This document shows positions 33,480-41,970 of a stretch of 64,000 bases of DNA, piece after piece. The stretch covers positions 1 through 64,000 of the forward strand of contig CAMDKD010000012.1 of NCBI GenBank assembly GCA_945901125.1, in the 5' to 3' direction. How positions within the stretch are numbered: the stretch's first letter is position 1; each line of letters opens with the position of its first letter. The notes under the pieces are model-generated. The model had not been told where the DNA came from, searched no databases, and saw nothing but the letters and a program-made list of their open reading frames with translations. This DNA is from Bordetella parapertussis (GTDB lineage Bacteria; Pseudomonadota; Gammaproteobacteria; Burkholderiales; Burkholderiaceae_C). Both the position numbers and the translations under genes were made by a program.

Positions 33480-33920
33480 ATGGGCAACAAACTGTACGTC
33501 GGCAATCTGCCATATTCCGTTCGCGATGGCGATCTGGAACAATCCTTTGGTCAATTCGGCACCGTCACAAGCGCCAAAGTCATGATGGAGCGTGATACCG
33601 GTCGCTCTAAAGGCTTCGGTTTTGTTGAAATGGCATCTGATGCTGAAGCACAAGCCGCCATCAGTGGCATGAACGGTCAAGCATTAGGCGGTCGCAGCCT
33701 TGTTGTTAACGAAGCTCGTCCGATGGAACCCCGTCCTCCCCGCAGCGGGGGGGGTGGTGGTGGTGGTGGTTATGGCGGTGGCGGTGGCGGCGGTGGTGGT
33801 GGTTACGGCGGTGGCGGTGGCGGTGGTGGTTACGGCGGCGGCGGTCGTCGTGAAGGCGGTGGCGGTTACGGCGGTGGCGGTGGTCGTCGCGAAGGCGGCG
33901 GTGGACGCAACGAATACTGA
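33480..33920 (+). CDS. Glycine-rich RRM RNA-binding protein
   Basis: The 146-residue protein has one RNA recognition motif at residues 1-80 with RNP2 KLYVGNLPY and RNP1 KGFGFVEM. A tail of almost pure glycine with Tyr and Arg-Arg-Glu punctuation (residues about 90-146) follows. Such small RRM proteins bind RNA and are often cold-inducible. The tail is encoded by GGT/GGC repeats and begins in a G8 run (33747-33754), which makes its length and frame slippage-prone. The preceding 209 bp of untranslated sequence is long enough for a regulated leader. Confidence 0.93.
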   Translation: MGNKLYVGNLPYSVRDGDLEQSFGQFGTVTSAKVMMERDTGRSKGFGFVEMASDAEAQAAISGMNGQALGGRSLVVNEARPMEPRPPRSGGGGGGGGYGGGGGGGGGGYGGGGGGGGYGGGGRREGGGGYGGGGGRREGGGGRNEY

Positions 33921-33940
33921 TTCTTAAAGAACTGTGAAAA

Positions 33941-33965
33941 AAGGCCTGTTATGCAGGCCTTTTTT
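33941..33965. terminator. Terminator shared by the RRM gene and lptC
   Basis: AAAGGCCTG and CAGGCCTTT form a 9-bp stem with a short TTATG-type loop, flanked by A6 on one side and T7 on the other. It lies between the convergent RRM gene and the end of lptC, so it can stop both transcripts. Confidence 0.88.
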
Positions 33966-34612
33966 TATGGCCTTTCCGGCTCTGGTACCAAAGTGGCGTG
34001 AACACGCCCTTTCAGCTGGTACACCTGATTCACGTTATCGGCGTCCAGATGATCTGCTTTGAATCGATTTTTACCACGGACAATATTGACCGGCAAATGC
34101 GATACCAAGGTGTCAGTATTGACAAAAAAATGTAAAAACTCTCCACTGATTTGCATATCGTCTTCTTCAGGATGTTCGTCAACTCTTTTCAATAATGTCT
34201 GTCCCATGAGCTGCACCTGTGAGCCGTCTTCGTTCACAAGTGCTTTTTTTCCTCTTACTGAGATAACCTTATCTTTTGAGTAAATCAAGACAAACGGCTG
34301 CTTGATTTCTGTGTCCATCGTGTCTTGAAAATGCTGGGCAAACGCGCCATGAATGGTTGATTTCAGTTTTCCATTCATTTCATAAGATTTCAGTGTGAAA
34401 TTCTGAAAATCATAATCTGCCGTATGCGAAGGTGGTGCTGAGGGCTGTGAGCTCTCCTGCCTAGGAACGCTTCTTACCAACCAGACTGAAAACAAAAACA
34501 ACACGGCCAGCATAATCATAGGCAAATACGCCATAACCGCCTCGCGCAAGCTATGAACGCGTTGTAGAACGCCGGGTTGCGGTCTTCCGAGTGGACTAAA
34601 TATTTTATTCAT
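33965..34612 (-). CDS. lptC: LPS export periplasmic anchor protein LptC
   Basis: The 215-residue bitopic protein has one N-terminal membrane helix (MAYLPMIMLAVLFLFSVWLV, about residues 28-47) and a periplasmic LptC jellyroll. The latter has DYDFQNFTLKSYEMNGKLKSTIHGAFAQHF and the later HLPVNIVRGKNRFKADHLDADN. LptC receives lipopolysaccharide from the LptBFG transporter and hands it to LptA. The start overlaps kdsC by 4 bp in the order kdsD-kdsC-lptC; lptA and lptB are not next to it here. Confidence 0.9.
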   Translation of the reverse strand: MNKIFSPLGRPQPGVLQRVHSLREAVMAYLPMIMLAVLFLFSVWLVRSVPRQESSQPSAPPSHTADYDFQNFTLKSYEMNGKLKSTIHGAFAQHFQDTMDTEIKQPFVLIYSKDKVISVRGKKALVNEDGSQVQLMGQTLLKRVDEHPEEDDMQISGEFLHFFVNTDTLVSHLPVNIVRGKNRFKADHLDADNVNQVYQLKGRVHATLVPEPERP

Positions 34613-35157
34613 GACAATACTTCGCCCAAAGCAACTTCGTAGTGGCCATTGGCTATCAACAATAAATCACAGGCCTCACGCACTGCGCCGCCACCGGCCG
34701 GCGCCGAGCACACATGGTCAACACGCGACAACAACTCTGCGTGCGCTTGGGCGGGTGCAAAAGCAAATCCGCTGCGCATTAAAACTGGTAAATCCGGCCA
34801 ATCGTCGCCCATGGCCGCAGCATGAGACCAGTCCATCCCAAAACTTTGCAAACAGTTCTCAGCAATTAAAAGCTTGTTGTCAACGCCATAGTGCGCGTGT
34901 TCTAGCGACAACTCGGCGATACGCCGACGCAAAGCCTGACTGTCACGCCCGGTGATAACTACCGGTACGATACCCGAGCGCATCAACAGTTTGAGTCCGT
35001 GGCCGTCCAGTGAGTTGAATTTTTTAACCGACTCGCCTTCAGACGTGAAATACAAATCGCCGTCTGTCATGACACCGTCCACATCCAGAAAAAAAATTCG
35101 TACGCCACGTGCTTTGTCCAGCAATGGCTTTGGAAAAAGCAATGCATTTTTTGTCAT
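34609..35157 (-). CDS. kdsC: 3-deoxy-D-manno-octulosonate 8-phosphate phosphatase
   Basis: The 182-residue HAD-superfamily phosphatase removes phosphate from KDO 8-phosphate. The catalytic loop is IFFLDVDGVMTDGDLYF with both Asp. Motif II is VVITGRDSQALRRR and motif III/IV is AAAMGDDWPDLPVL. The start MTKNALLFPKPLLDKARG lies 3 bp after the kdsD stop; the longer frame would run into kdsD. It has the usual position between kdsD and lptC. Confidence 0.94.
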   Translation of the reverse strand: MTKNALLFPKPLLDKARGVRIFFLDVDGVMTDGDLYFTSEGESVKKFNSLDGHGLKLLMRSGIVPVVITGRDSQALRRRIAELSLEHAHYGVDNKLLIAENCLQSFGMDWSHAAAMGDDWPDLPVLMRSGFAFAPAQAHAELLSRVDHVCSAPAGGGAVREACDLLLIANGHYEVALGEVLS

Positions 35158-35159
35158 GA

Positions 35160-36149
35160 TCAAATTACTTTGGCGCGCATCAAATCGTTGGAATTCACCA
35201 CCCCGCACAAGATGTTGTTTGCATCTACGACCAGCACACTGGTGATGCGCTTGAGTTCCATCAATTCGGCGGCTTCAACTGCCAACGCATTGTCGCGCAA
35301 GGTGGTCGGGTTCGGGTGCATGACATCTGCTGCTTGCATAGATCGAAGATCCAGTCCTTTTTCAATCAATCGACGCAAATCGCCGTCTGTGAATATGCCC
35401 AAGACCCTGCGGTTCTCATCAATAACGGCACTGGCACCCAGCCCTTTTTGCGACATTTCCCGCATTAACTCAGACAAACTGACATCCAATGAAACCGCGG
35501 GGATTTGATCGCCGCTTCTCATGATGTCTGACAGCAAGGTGAGTAAGCGCCGGCCCAGACTGCCGCCCGGATGTGATCTTGCAAAATCATCCTGTTTAAA
35601 GCCTCTGGCGTCGAGCACAGCTACTGCCAGTGCGTCACCCAATGCCAATTGGGCTGTGGTACTGGCGGTAGGTGCCAGATTCATAGGGCATGCTTCTTTC
35701 TCCACACTGCTATCGAGCACCCAAGTCGCGTATTGGGCCAAGGTGGACTGCGTCTGACCGGTGATCGCCAGCAACATCACGCCTTGGCGCTTGATTTGCG
35801 GCAGTATGGCTGAGAGCTCTTCGCTTTCGCCGCTGTTGGACAAGGCAATCACCAAATCATCCCGGGTGACCATGCCCAAATCCCCGTGGCTTGCTTCTGC
35901 GGGATGGACAAAAAAAGCAGGTGTGCCAGTGGACGCGAGAGTGGCTGCAATTTTGCGTCCTATGTGCCCGCTTTTGCCCATTCCCATGACCACCACGCGA
36001 CCCTTAACCGCCAATACAGCTTGTACGGCTTGCACAAAATGTTCTCCCAGGTGTTTTTTCACACCGAGAATCGCTTGCGCTTCTATGTCCAGCGTTTGGC
36101 GGGCTAAGTCCAGTATGTGCGTATGTTGTTCTGACTTGCTTGAAATCAT
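35160..36149 (-). CDS. kdsD: Arabinose-5-phosphate isomerase (SIS plus two CBS domains)
   Basis: The 329-residue isomerase converts ribulose 5-phosphate to arabinose 5-phosphate for KDO synthesis. The SIS domain (about 40-190) has VVVMGMGKSGHIGRKIAATLASTGTPAFFVHPAEASHGDLGM and LSNSGESEEL. Two CBS domains follow (about 205-265 and 272-329; ASAVIDENRRVLGIFTDGDLRR and VLVVDANNILCGVVNSNDL). The SIS-CBS-CBS layout and linkage to kdsC and lptC are diagnostic. Confidence 0.95.
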   Translation of the reverse strand: MISSKSEQHTHILDLARQTLDIEAQAILGVKKHLGEHFVQAVQAVLAVKGRVVVMGMGKSGHIGRKIAATLASTGTPAFFVHPAEASHGDLGMVTRDDLVIALSNSGESEELSAILPQIKRQGVMLLAITGQTQSTLAQYATWVLDSSVEKEACPMNLAPTASTTAQLALGDALAVAVLDARGFKQDDFARSHPGGSLGRRLLTLLSDIMRSGDQIPAVSLDVSLSELMREMSQKGLGASAVIDENRRVLGIFTDGDLRRLIEKGLDLRSMQAADVMHPNPTTLRDNALAVEAAELMELKRITSVLVVDANNILCGVVNSNDLMRAKVI

Positions 36150-36191
36150 GGTTTGTCTATTATGCTTTCTGCCAAATGGGATAAAGACAAG

Positions 36192-37613
36192 CTATTTCCC
36201 TATGCAAAAACGACTGAATATTTCACCCAGCAAGTCATCGGCTGAAAAATTTCCCGTCAGTAATGACAAGTGGTTTTGTGCCAGTCGACACTCTTCAGCC
36301 ATCAAGTCCAGCGGCTTCATGTCAAATTGCATGAATTTCGTCGCCTGCTGAACATGGCTTAACACCGCTTGAAGCGCGTCTAAATGCCGGGTTCTTGCTG
36401 TAAACACGCCTTCATTAAGCCCGGCTTGCCAACCGGCCATGTCCAATATTCGAGCTTTGAGCTGGTCCAAGCCGTCGCCGGTTTTGGCTGAAATATTCAA
36501 GGCCTGCGTATTCAAAGTTTGATGCGGTGCCGTGGCATCCATTTTGTTGTTGACGATAAGCAATTTGGTATGCGGTGCCAGGGCTTGTTGAATGTCTTGC
36601 ATCAAACGATTTTGTGCGCTCGCATAATCCAATTGGCTCTCGCGACTCAAGTCATTGAGCAACAAAACAATATCTGCGTAGCCGATCTGATCCCAGGCGC
36701 GGGCCATGCCTATTTGCTCGACTTCATCTGCCAATGCGGAATCTCTCAAGCCGGCGGTATCCAGCACATGCACGGGCACGCCTTGTATTTGTATGGTTTG
36801 CGTCAACACATCTCGCGTGGTGCCGGCAATGGCTGTCACTATGGCCACATCTGCGCCTGACAAAGCATTCAACAAAGAGCTCTTGCCCGCATTCGGCTGT
36901 CCTGCAATCACCAGTTTCAAACCGTCGCGCAGCAATCGACCATGCTGTGCCTGCGTCAGTAATTCATTGGTTTTTTGTTCAAGCGCCAGCAACTGTTCCT
37001 GAACATGCATTTGCTTTATGAAATCAATGTCTTCTTCCGGAAAATCCAGACAGGCTTCAATTTGCATGCGCAAATGAACCAACAAATCTTTAAGCGCATA
37101 CACCTGTTTTGAAAACACACCCTCTAACGAACGCCCCGCGCTGCGCACTGCTGCTTCGGTGTTCGCGTCTATCAAATCAGCCACTGCCTCGGCCTGCGCC
37201 AAATCAAGCTTGTGATTCAGGTAAGCGCGCGCTGTGAATTCGCCCGGCTGCGCAAGGCGTAAATGGGGTAACAGAGCTAAGTCGTTTGGATTTTTTTGAA
37301 GCCCGCGTTGCAAACAGTTTTGCAACAACATCTGTAACACCACCGGTCCACCATGGCCTTGTAATTCGAGCACGTCTTCACCGGTGTAACTGTGCGGGGC
37401 GGGAAAAAAAATCGCCAGGACTTGGTCAATGCTGTCGCCATGCTGATCTTTGATGGTTACCAGTTGTGCGACTCTTGGCGTGAGTTGCCGTTGCGTGAGT
37501 TCTTGCGCATAGTTCAATAAGTGTTTGCCGCTGAGGCGCACTACGCCAACTGCACCACGCCCCGGTGGCGTGGCCAGGGCAATGATGGGATCATTGCGCT
37601 GCGACAACATCAT
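36192..37613 (-). CDS. mnmE: tRNA modification GTPase MnmE
   Basis: The 473-residue GTPase works with MnmG to install the carboxymethylaminomethyl group on U34 of several tRNAs. The N-terminal folate-binding domain (IIALATPPGRGAVGVVRLSG, GEDVLELQGHGGPVVLQ) leads to a helical domain and the inserted G domain (G1 GQPNAGKSSLLNAL, G2 TTRDV, G3 DTAGLRDS, G4 NNKMD). The C-terminal Cys of FCIGK is present. Its partner mnmG lies across the origin at 45796. Confidence 0.96.
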   Translation of the reverse strand: MMLSQRNDPIIALATPPGRGAVGVVRLSGKHLLNYAQELTQRQLTPRVAQLVTIKDQHGDSIDQVLAIFFPAPHSYTGEDVLELQGHGGPVVLQMLLQNCLQRGLQKNPNDLALLPHLRLAQPGEFTARAYLNHKLDLAQAEAVADLIDANTEAAVRSAGRSLEGVFSKQVYALKDLLVHLRMQIEACLDFPEEDIDFIKQMHVQEQLLALEQKTNELLTQAQHGRLLRDGLKLVIAGQPNAGKSSLLNALSGADVAIVTAIAGTTRDVLTQTIQIQGVPVHVLDTAGLRDSALADEVEQIGMARAWDQIGYADIVLLLNDLSRESQLDYASAQNRLMQDIQQALAPHTKLLIVNNKMDATAPHQTLNTQALNISAKTGDGLDQLKARILDMAGWQAGLNEGVFTARTRHLDALQAVLSHVQQATKFMQFDMKPLDLMAEECRLAQNHLSLLTGNFSADDLLGEIFSRFCIGK

Positions 37614-37640
37614 GTTCGACAGCGTTTATCAGCGCTGCGC

Positions 37641-39305
37641 TTATTTGATGATGCCAAGCTGTTTGTTGATCATCCATTGTTGAGCGATCGACAAAATATT
37701 ATTGGATAGCCAATAAAGCACCAGACCGGCTGGGAAGAAAAAGAACATGACGCTGAAAGCCAGCGGCATGAACCACATTAATTTGGCTTGTATCGGGTCT
37801 GGAGGCGTTGGATTCAACCAAGTCTGGAACACGGATGTAACGGTCATCAACAATGGCAGAATAAACCAGGGATCAGGTGCCGCCAAATCATGTACCCAGC
37901 CGATCCAGGGGGCGTTGCGCATTTCTACGGATGAAAGCAGCACCCAATAAAGTGCAATGAAAAAAGGAATTTGCACCGCGATAGGCAAGCAACCGCCCAG
38001 GGGATTGACTTTTTCTTCGCGGTAAATTTTCATCATCTCCATTTGCATTTGTTGCGGGTTATCTTTCAGACGCTCACGCATTTCCATGATCTTGGGGTTG
38101 ATGGCCTTCATCTTGCCCATGCTCTTATACGCCTGGGAATTCAACCAATAAAAAGCAATTTTCAATACCACCACCAAAGCCACAATAGACCAGCCCCAGT
38201 TACCAATGATTCGGTAGAGTTCGTAAAGCAACCAGTACAACGGCTTTGACAAAATGGTCAACCATCCGTAGTCCTTGACTAATTCAAGACCCGGGTAAAT
38301 AGATTCGAGTATTTTTTCCTCTTGCGGGCCGACAAATAATCGAGCCGTTTGCGATAACAGTCCACCAGGCGCTATTGAAGGTAAGGGTGCGACCATGCCG
38401 ACAGCGTACAAATTATTGTCCAGTTTGCGTGCAAACAAATCGCGTTGCTGTGTATCGTCTAGCAACCAGGCGGAGGCAAAATAATGTTGAACCATGGCCA
38501 CATAGCCTTGACTGCTTTGTTTCTCAAAGTCGGCTTTGTTTTTTTCTATGTCGCTGAACTCTATCTTCTGGTATTTTTTCTGCGTCGTGAAAACCGCCGG
38601 GCCGGTGAAAGTCGAGTAAAAAGATGATTCGCCTTCGGGCTTATTTCCGTCACGAACCAATTGCACATACAACTGAGGACTGACTGCGGCAGACGAAGCA
38701 TTAACGATGTCATGTTTGACTTCTAAGGCGTAACTGCTACGTTTCAAAATATACGTTTTGACGAGTTTCACATCACCGACAGGCACAGACTCAAACCGCA
38801 ATTGCAGCTCGTTTTCTGTCTCCTTGAGGATTTTTGATCCGCTGAAAACCATAGGTGTTTTATGCGTGGGCCAGCCTGCCGCAGACGCGCCGCCAATCAA
38901 TCCACTTTGTGCCAGGTAAACACGTTCTTTGCTGTCGTCCATGAGCAGCACATTACTGCCAGCGTGGTGTATGTCTTTGTGCTTGAGTAGCTCTGCGCGA
39001 ATCAAACTTCCACCTTCGCTACTGAATTGCAACTTCAACACGTCGGTTTCAACATCGATACGCTGGGCTGCAGGTACTGCCTGCAAAACGTCGCCTGCAT
39101 TATTTTGCGGCAAGCCGGTGGAAGCTACGCTGTTCGTTGTTGGTGTAGGCAAGGACTGCGTGTTGCTTGTCTGTATGGCGCTTGTCGGTACAGTCGACGG
39201 GAAAAACGTCGGTTTTTTGCCGTTATGAATTTGCCACTGGTCCCACAACATCACCAGAGAGAAACCGAAAACAACCCAAAGAATGGTGCGGCGAATATCG
39301 TTCAT
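37641..39305 (-). CDS. yidC: Membrane protein insertase YidC
   Basis: The 554-residue inner-membrane insertase folds and inserts membrane proteins with or without SecYEG. It has an N-terminal membrane anchor (RRTILWVVFGFSLVMLWDQW) and a large periplasmic beta-domain (about 70-335). The conserved five-helix C-terminal core contains WGWSIVALVVVLKIAFYWLN, a cytoplasmic NPQQMQMEMMKIYREEKVNPLGGCLP loop, and FPAGLVLYWLSNNILSIAQQ. It overlaps yidD by 4 bp in the rpmH-rnpA-yidD-yidC run. Confidence 0.97.
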   Translation of the reverse strand: MNDIRRTILWVVFGFSLVMLWDQWQIHNGKKPTFFPSTVPTSAIQTSNTQSLPTPTTNSVASTGLPQNNAGDVLQAVPAAQRIDVETDVLKLQFSSEGGSLIRAELLKHKDIHHAGSNVLLMDDSKERVYLAQSGLIGGASAAGWPTHKTPMVFSGSKILKETENELQLRFESVPVGDVKLVKTYILKRSSYALEVKHDIVNASSAAVSPQLYVQLVRDGNKPEGESSFYSTFTGPAVFTTQKKYQKIEFSDIEKNKADFEKQSSQGYVAMVQHYFASAWLLDDTQQRDLFARKLDNNLYAVGMVAPLPSIAPGGLLSQTARLFVGPQEEKILESIYPGLELVKDYGWLTILSKPLYWLLYELYRIIGNWGWSIVALVVVLKIAFYWLNSQAYKSMGKMKAINPKIMEMRERLKDNPQQMQMEMMKIYREEKVNPLGGCLPIAVQIPFFIALYWVLLSSVEMRNAPWIGWVHDLAAPDPWFILPLLMTVTSVFQTWLNPTPPDPIQAKLMWFMPLAFSVMFFFFPAGLVLYWLSNNILSIAQQWMINKQLGIIK

Positions 39306-39589
39306 GGAAATTTTGACTCGGTGGAAGAAGTTGAAGTGCGGCCACTAAATGGCCATAGAGAATATGCTTGGTGTTTATCCGGCACCGGATCCTGGCCGCC
39401 ATGGCACCAGGGGTGACATCGAGACAATCGTTTGAGTGTCAGGTAACTGCCCGCGCCGGCACCATGTGATTCAAGCGCTTGTAATGCATAGGCCGAACAA
39501 GTTGGCGTGAATCGACATGATGAGCCAAGCCATGGGCTAAGAAGCAGCCGGTAGGCTTTGATACATGCGATCAACAGTTGCTGCATCAT
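39302..39589 (-). CDS. yidD: Membrane protein insertion efficiency factor YidD
   Basis: The 95-residue protein belongs to the YidD (DUF37) family, with the conserved YRLLLSPWLGSSCRFTPTCS, SAYALQALESHG and RLSRCHPWCHGGQDPVP segments, including the Cys residues of the family. It assists YidC-dependent insertion at the inner membrane. The C-terminal 20 residues are variable. It overlaps both rnpA and yidC by 4 bp. Confidence 0.93.
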   Translation of the reverse strand: MMQQLLIACIKAYRLLLSPWLGSSCRFTPTCSAYALQALESHGAGAGSYLTLKRLSRCHPWCHGGQDPVPDKHQAYSLWPFSGRTSTSSTESKFP

Positions 39590-39936
39590 GGTTTTTGGAA
39601 TGCCTTATCAAACAATTGCCGGAGTTCGGTGCGTACCGTTTGCTTCAACGCCAAAGACGCAGCACTGATGAATTCTGTACGCTGGAATGTTTTTCTCAGT
39701 CGCACAACCATGTCTGACGGCTCCGTATGGAATTGACTTTGCGCAACAAGCGCATAAATCTGACGTTTGATGGCATTTCTTGTCACTGCATTTTTAGCCC
39801 ATCGCTTAGGAACCACGGCGCCAATGCGATTTCGCAGCGCCGGGCGCTGAATGTGCAACGCAAAATGGGGGGTGCTTGCGCTTACCCCTGCGGCCATGAC
39901 TGCATCAAAATCTGTACGCTGCGTGATTTTTACCAC
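39586..39936 (-). CDS. rnpA: Ribonuclease P protein component
   Basis: The 116-residue basic protein helps the RNase P RNA mature tRNA 5' ends. It carries the family blocks RTDFDAV near the start and the RNR-type motif region VPKRWAKNAVTRNAIKRQIYAL. The start is a GTG at 39936; no in-frame ATG fits, and the frame further upstream runs into rpmH. It lies 41 bp after rpmH and overlaps yidD by 4 bp. Confidence 0.9.
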   Translation of the reverse strand: MVKITQRTDFDAVMAAGVSASTPHFALHIQRPALRNRIGAVVPKRWAKNAVTRNAIKRQIYALVAQSQFHTEPSDMVVRLRKTFQRTEFISAASLALKQTVRTELRQLFDKAFQKP

Positions 39937-39977
39937 GCCCGTTTTTGCCTCATGCGCATCTGCGTGCGCAGTAAGGC

Positions 39978-40112
39978 TCAGACCGCCAGCCGTTTACGGC
40001 CTTTGGCGCGACGGGCATTGATGACTGCACGCCCGCCTTTGGTTTTCATGCGGACCAAAAAGCCATGGGTACGCGCACGGCGGGTTTTAGAGGGCTGGTA
40101 GGTACGTTTCAT
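39978..40112 (-). CDS. rpmH: 50S ribosomal protein L34
   Basis: The 44-residue ribosomal protein L34 reads MKRTYQPSKTRRARTHGFL, then VRMKTKGGRAVINARRAKG and RKRLAV, a full-length match to the family. It is the first gene of the minus-strand arm at the origin and is followed by rnpA. Confidence 0.98.
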   Translation of the reverse strand: MKRTYQPSKTRRARTHGFLVRMKTKGGRAVINARRAKGRKRLAV

Positions 40113-40323
40113 GTTGAGAATCTCTGGTACAAAGCTAAACCGTGCATTATCTCTGTTTTTCAGCCTTTTTTAAAAAATATCTCTTATCCGTGACAACTTG
40201 TGAAGTATTTTGTGGGTGAAAGTCGAAATTCTTCTGTTTCTGTGGATAATTTTTTGATAAAGTACTCTTAATGCGCCTTATCCAGCTTTCTATCCACAGT
40301 TTGATCTACCGGTCTTCGGCAGC
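40113..40323. other. rpmH-dnaA intergenic region with DnaA boxes (part of the origin or dnaA promoter)
   Basis: The 211-bp divergent gap is AT-rich and contains TGTGGATAA (40241-40249, a perfect box on the minus strand) and CTATCCACA (40290-40298). TTATCCAGC (40278-40286) and TTATCCGTG (40184-40192) are weaker. Gene direction switches here, as expected at a bacterial origin. The boxes may serve either oriC or dnaA autoregulation. Confidence 0.7.
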
Positions 40324-41727
40324 ATGAGTTCTTCCATGCTACCGTCTGAAAATAACGATGCCGGCCAAGCGTTATGGCAGTCCTGTATCGATCTTCTCGC
40401 ACAGGAATTGCCTGAGCAACAGTTCAATACCTGGATCAAGCCGCTGCAAGCGGCTGTGTCTGACGATTTTTCCAAACTCACCATTGTTGTCATCAACCGC
40501 TTCAAGCTTGACTGGATACGTGCACAGTATGCCGGACGCATCAGTGCACTGCTAAACCAGTTATACGGCCAGCCTGTGCATATCGAGTTCTCGCTGGCCC
40601 CGAAAGAGGCCCCGGTCAGAGAACCGGTTTTACGTACAAGCCATGAAAACGACGAGTTTTCCAGCGCAACGAGCTCGGCTACATCTGACGCAGCGCTGAA
40701 TGTGTTCAAAAACCGGCTCAACAGCAGCCTGTGCTTTGACACCTTGGTTGAGGGCACGGCCAACCGCATGGCACGCGCGGCAGCCATGCACATCGCCAAT
40801 GTGCCCGGACAACTCTACAACCCATTGTTTATTTACGGCGGGGTGGGTTTAGGCAAAACGCATTTGATGCATGCCGTTGGCAACCAATTGCTGCAAAACC
40901 GCCCGGACGCCAAGGTGCTTTACATACATGCGGAGCAATTTGTGTCTGATGTGGTGAAAGCCTACCAGCGCAAAACCTTTGACGAGTTCAAGCACCATTA
41001 CCACTCGCTGGATCTGTTACTGATCGACGATGTACAGTTTTTTGCCAACAAAGACCGGACCCAGGAAGAGTTTTTCAATGCGTTCGAAGCGTTGCTTGCG
41101 AAAAAATCACATATTGTGATGACCAGCGACACTTATCCTAAGGGACTGGCAGATATACACGAGCGCTTAGTCTCACGCTTTGATTCCGGACTGACTGTCG
41201 CCATTGAGCCGCCTGAACTTGAAATGCGGGTTGCTATTTTGATCAACAAGTCCCGCGCAGAAGGCTCTGAAATGCCCGAAGAAGTGGCGTTTTTTGTAGC
41301 CAAAAATGTTCGCTCCAACGTCCGGGAACTGGAAGGCGCATTGCGTAAAATTCTGGCATATTCAAGGTTCAATCAAAAGGAAGTGTCGATACAGCTGGCG
41401 CGTGATGCCTTGCGCGACCTTCTTTCTATCCAAAATCGCCAGATTTCTGTGGAAAATATTCAAAAAACTGTGGCCGACTATTACAAAATCAAAGTCGCTG
41501 ACATGTATTCCAAAAAACGTCCTGCATCGATTGCCAGGCCGCGGCAGATTGCCATGTACCTGGCCAAAGAACTGACGCAAAAAAGTCTTCCTGAAATCGG
41601 TGAATTGTTCGGCGGGCGTGACCACACCACCGTTTTACACGCAGTGCGAAAAATTTCAGGTGAACGTCAAACACTGAACGAATTGAACCAGCAATTGCAT
41701 GTGCTTGAACAAACACTTAAAGGATAA
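40324..41727 (+). CDS. dnaA: Chromosomal replication initiator DnaA
   Basis: The 467-residue initiator has domain I (LWQSCIDLLAQELPEQQFNTWIKPL), a short variable domain II and the AAA+ domain III. In domain III are Walker A YGGVGLGKTHLMHAVGN, Walker B LLLIDDVQFFANK and sensor regions. The DNA-binding domain IV carries the signature GGRDHTTVLHAVRKI. It unwinds the origin by binding DnaA boxes, several of which flank the gene. Confidence 0.98.
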   Translation: MSSSMLPSENNDAGQALWQSCIDLLAQELPEQQFNTWIKPLQAAVSDDFSKLTIVVINRFKLDWIRAQYAGRISALLNQLYGQPVHIEFSLAPKEAPVREPVLRTSHENDEFSSATSSATSDAALNVFKNRLNSSLCFDTLVEGTANRMARAAAMHIANVPGQLYNPLFIYGGVGLGKTHLMHAVGNQLLQNRPDAKVLYIHAEQFVSDVVKAYQRKTFDEFKHHYHSLDLLLIDDVQFFANKDRTQEEFFNAFEALLAKKSHIVMTSDTYPKGLADIHERLVSRFDSGLTVAIEPPELEMRVAILINKSRAEGSEMPEEVAFFVAKNVRSNVRELEGALRKILAYSRFNQKEVSIQLARDALRDLLSIQNRQISVENIQKTVADYYKIKVADMYSKKRPASIARPRQIAMYLAKELTQKSLPEIGELFGGRDHTTVLHAVRKISGERQTLNELNQQLHVLEQTLKG

Positions 41728-41753
41728 AGAATGAATTCTTCTATGCCTAACCC

Positions 41754-41908
41754 TGTGGATAGAATCAGCATAACTACAGGCTTATCCACAGAGGATGTGA
41801 TTCCGGGAAAGTTATTCATTGTCAGCAGCAGCATAAAAAGCCACTTGCAAACAGTGTTTGCTGGTAGCCAAGTGCTTGATATCAAAGTGGAAAACCGGCT
41901 TGTCCACA
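41754..41908. other. dnaA-dnaN intergenic DnaA-box cluster, candidate oriC
   Basis: Within the 243-bp gap are TGTGGATAG (41754-41762), the perfect box TTATCCACA (41782-41790) and TTGTCCACA (41900-41908), with AT-rich sequence up to dnaN. The dnaA-dnaN gap is the origin in many bacteria. With boxes also upstream of dnaA a bipartite origin is possible. The small frame 41731-41949 across these boxes is not believed to be a gene. Confidence 0.7.
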
Positions 41909-41970
41909 CAAACAGGCCTTGCTTATCTACTACTGCTATTGATTTATAAAGAATTTAAGAAGAGGATGAC

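Noticed and set aside
41745..41751. GCCTAAC core-like heptamer (also at 2600-2606 and 33185-33191)
   Set aside because: Isolated heptamers in core genes or the origin without attC-like flanks; they show the background rate against which the 8-11.6 kb sites must be judged.
41731..41949. 72-codon frame between dnaA and dnaN
   Set aside because: It runs across DnaA boxes in the candidate origin; its sequence is explained by the TTATCCACA-type sites and has no family similarity.
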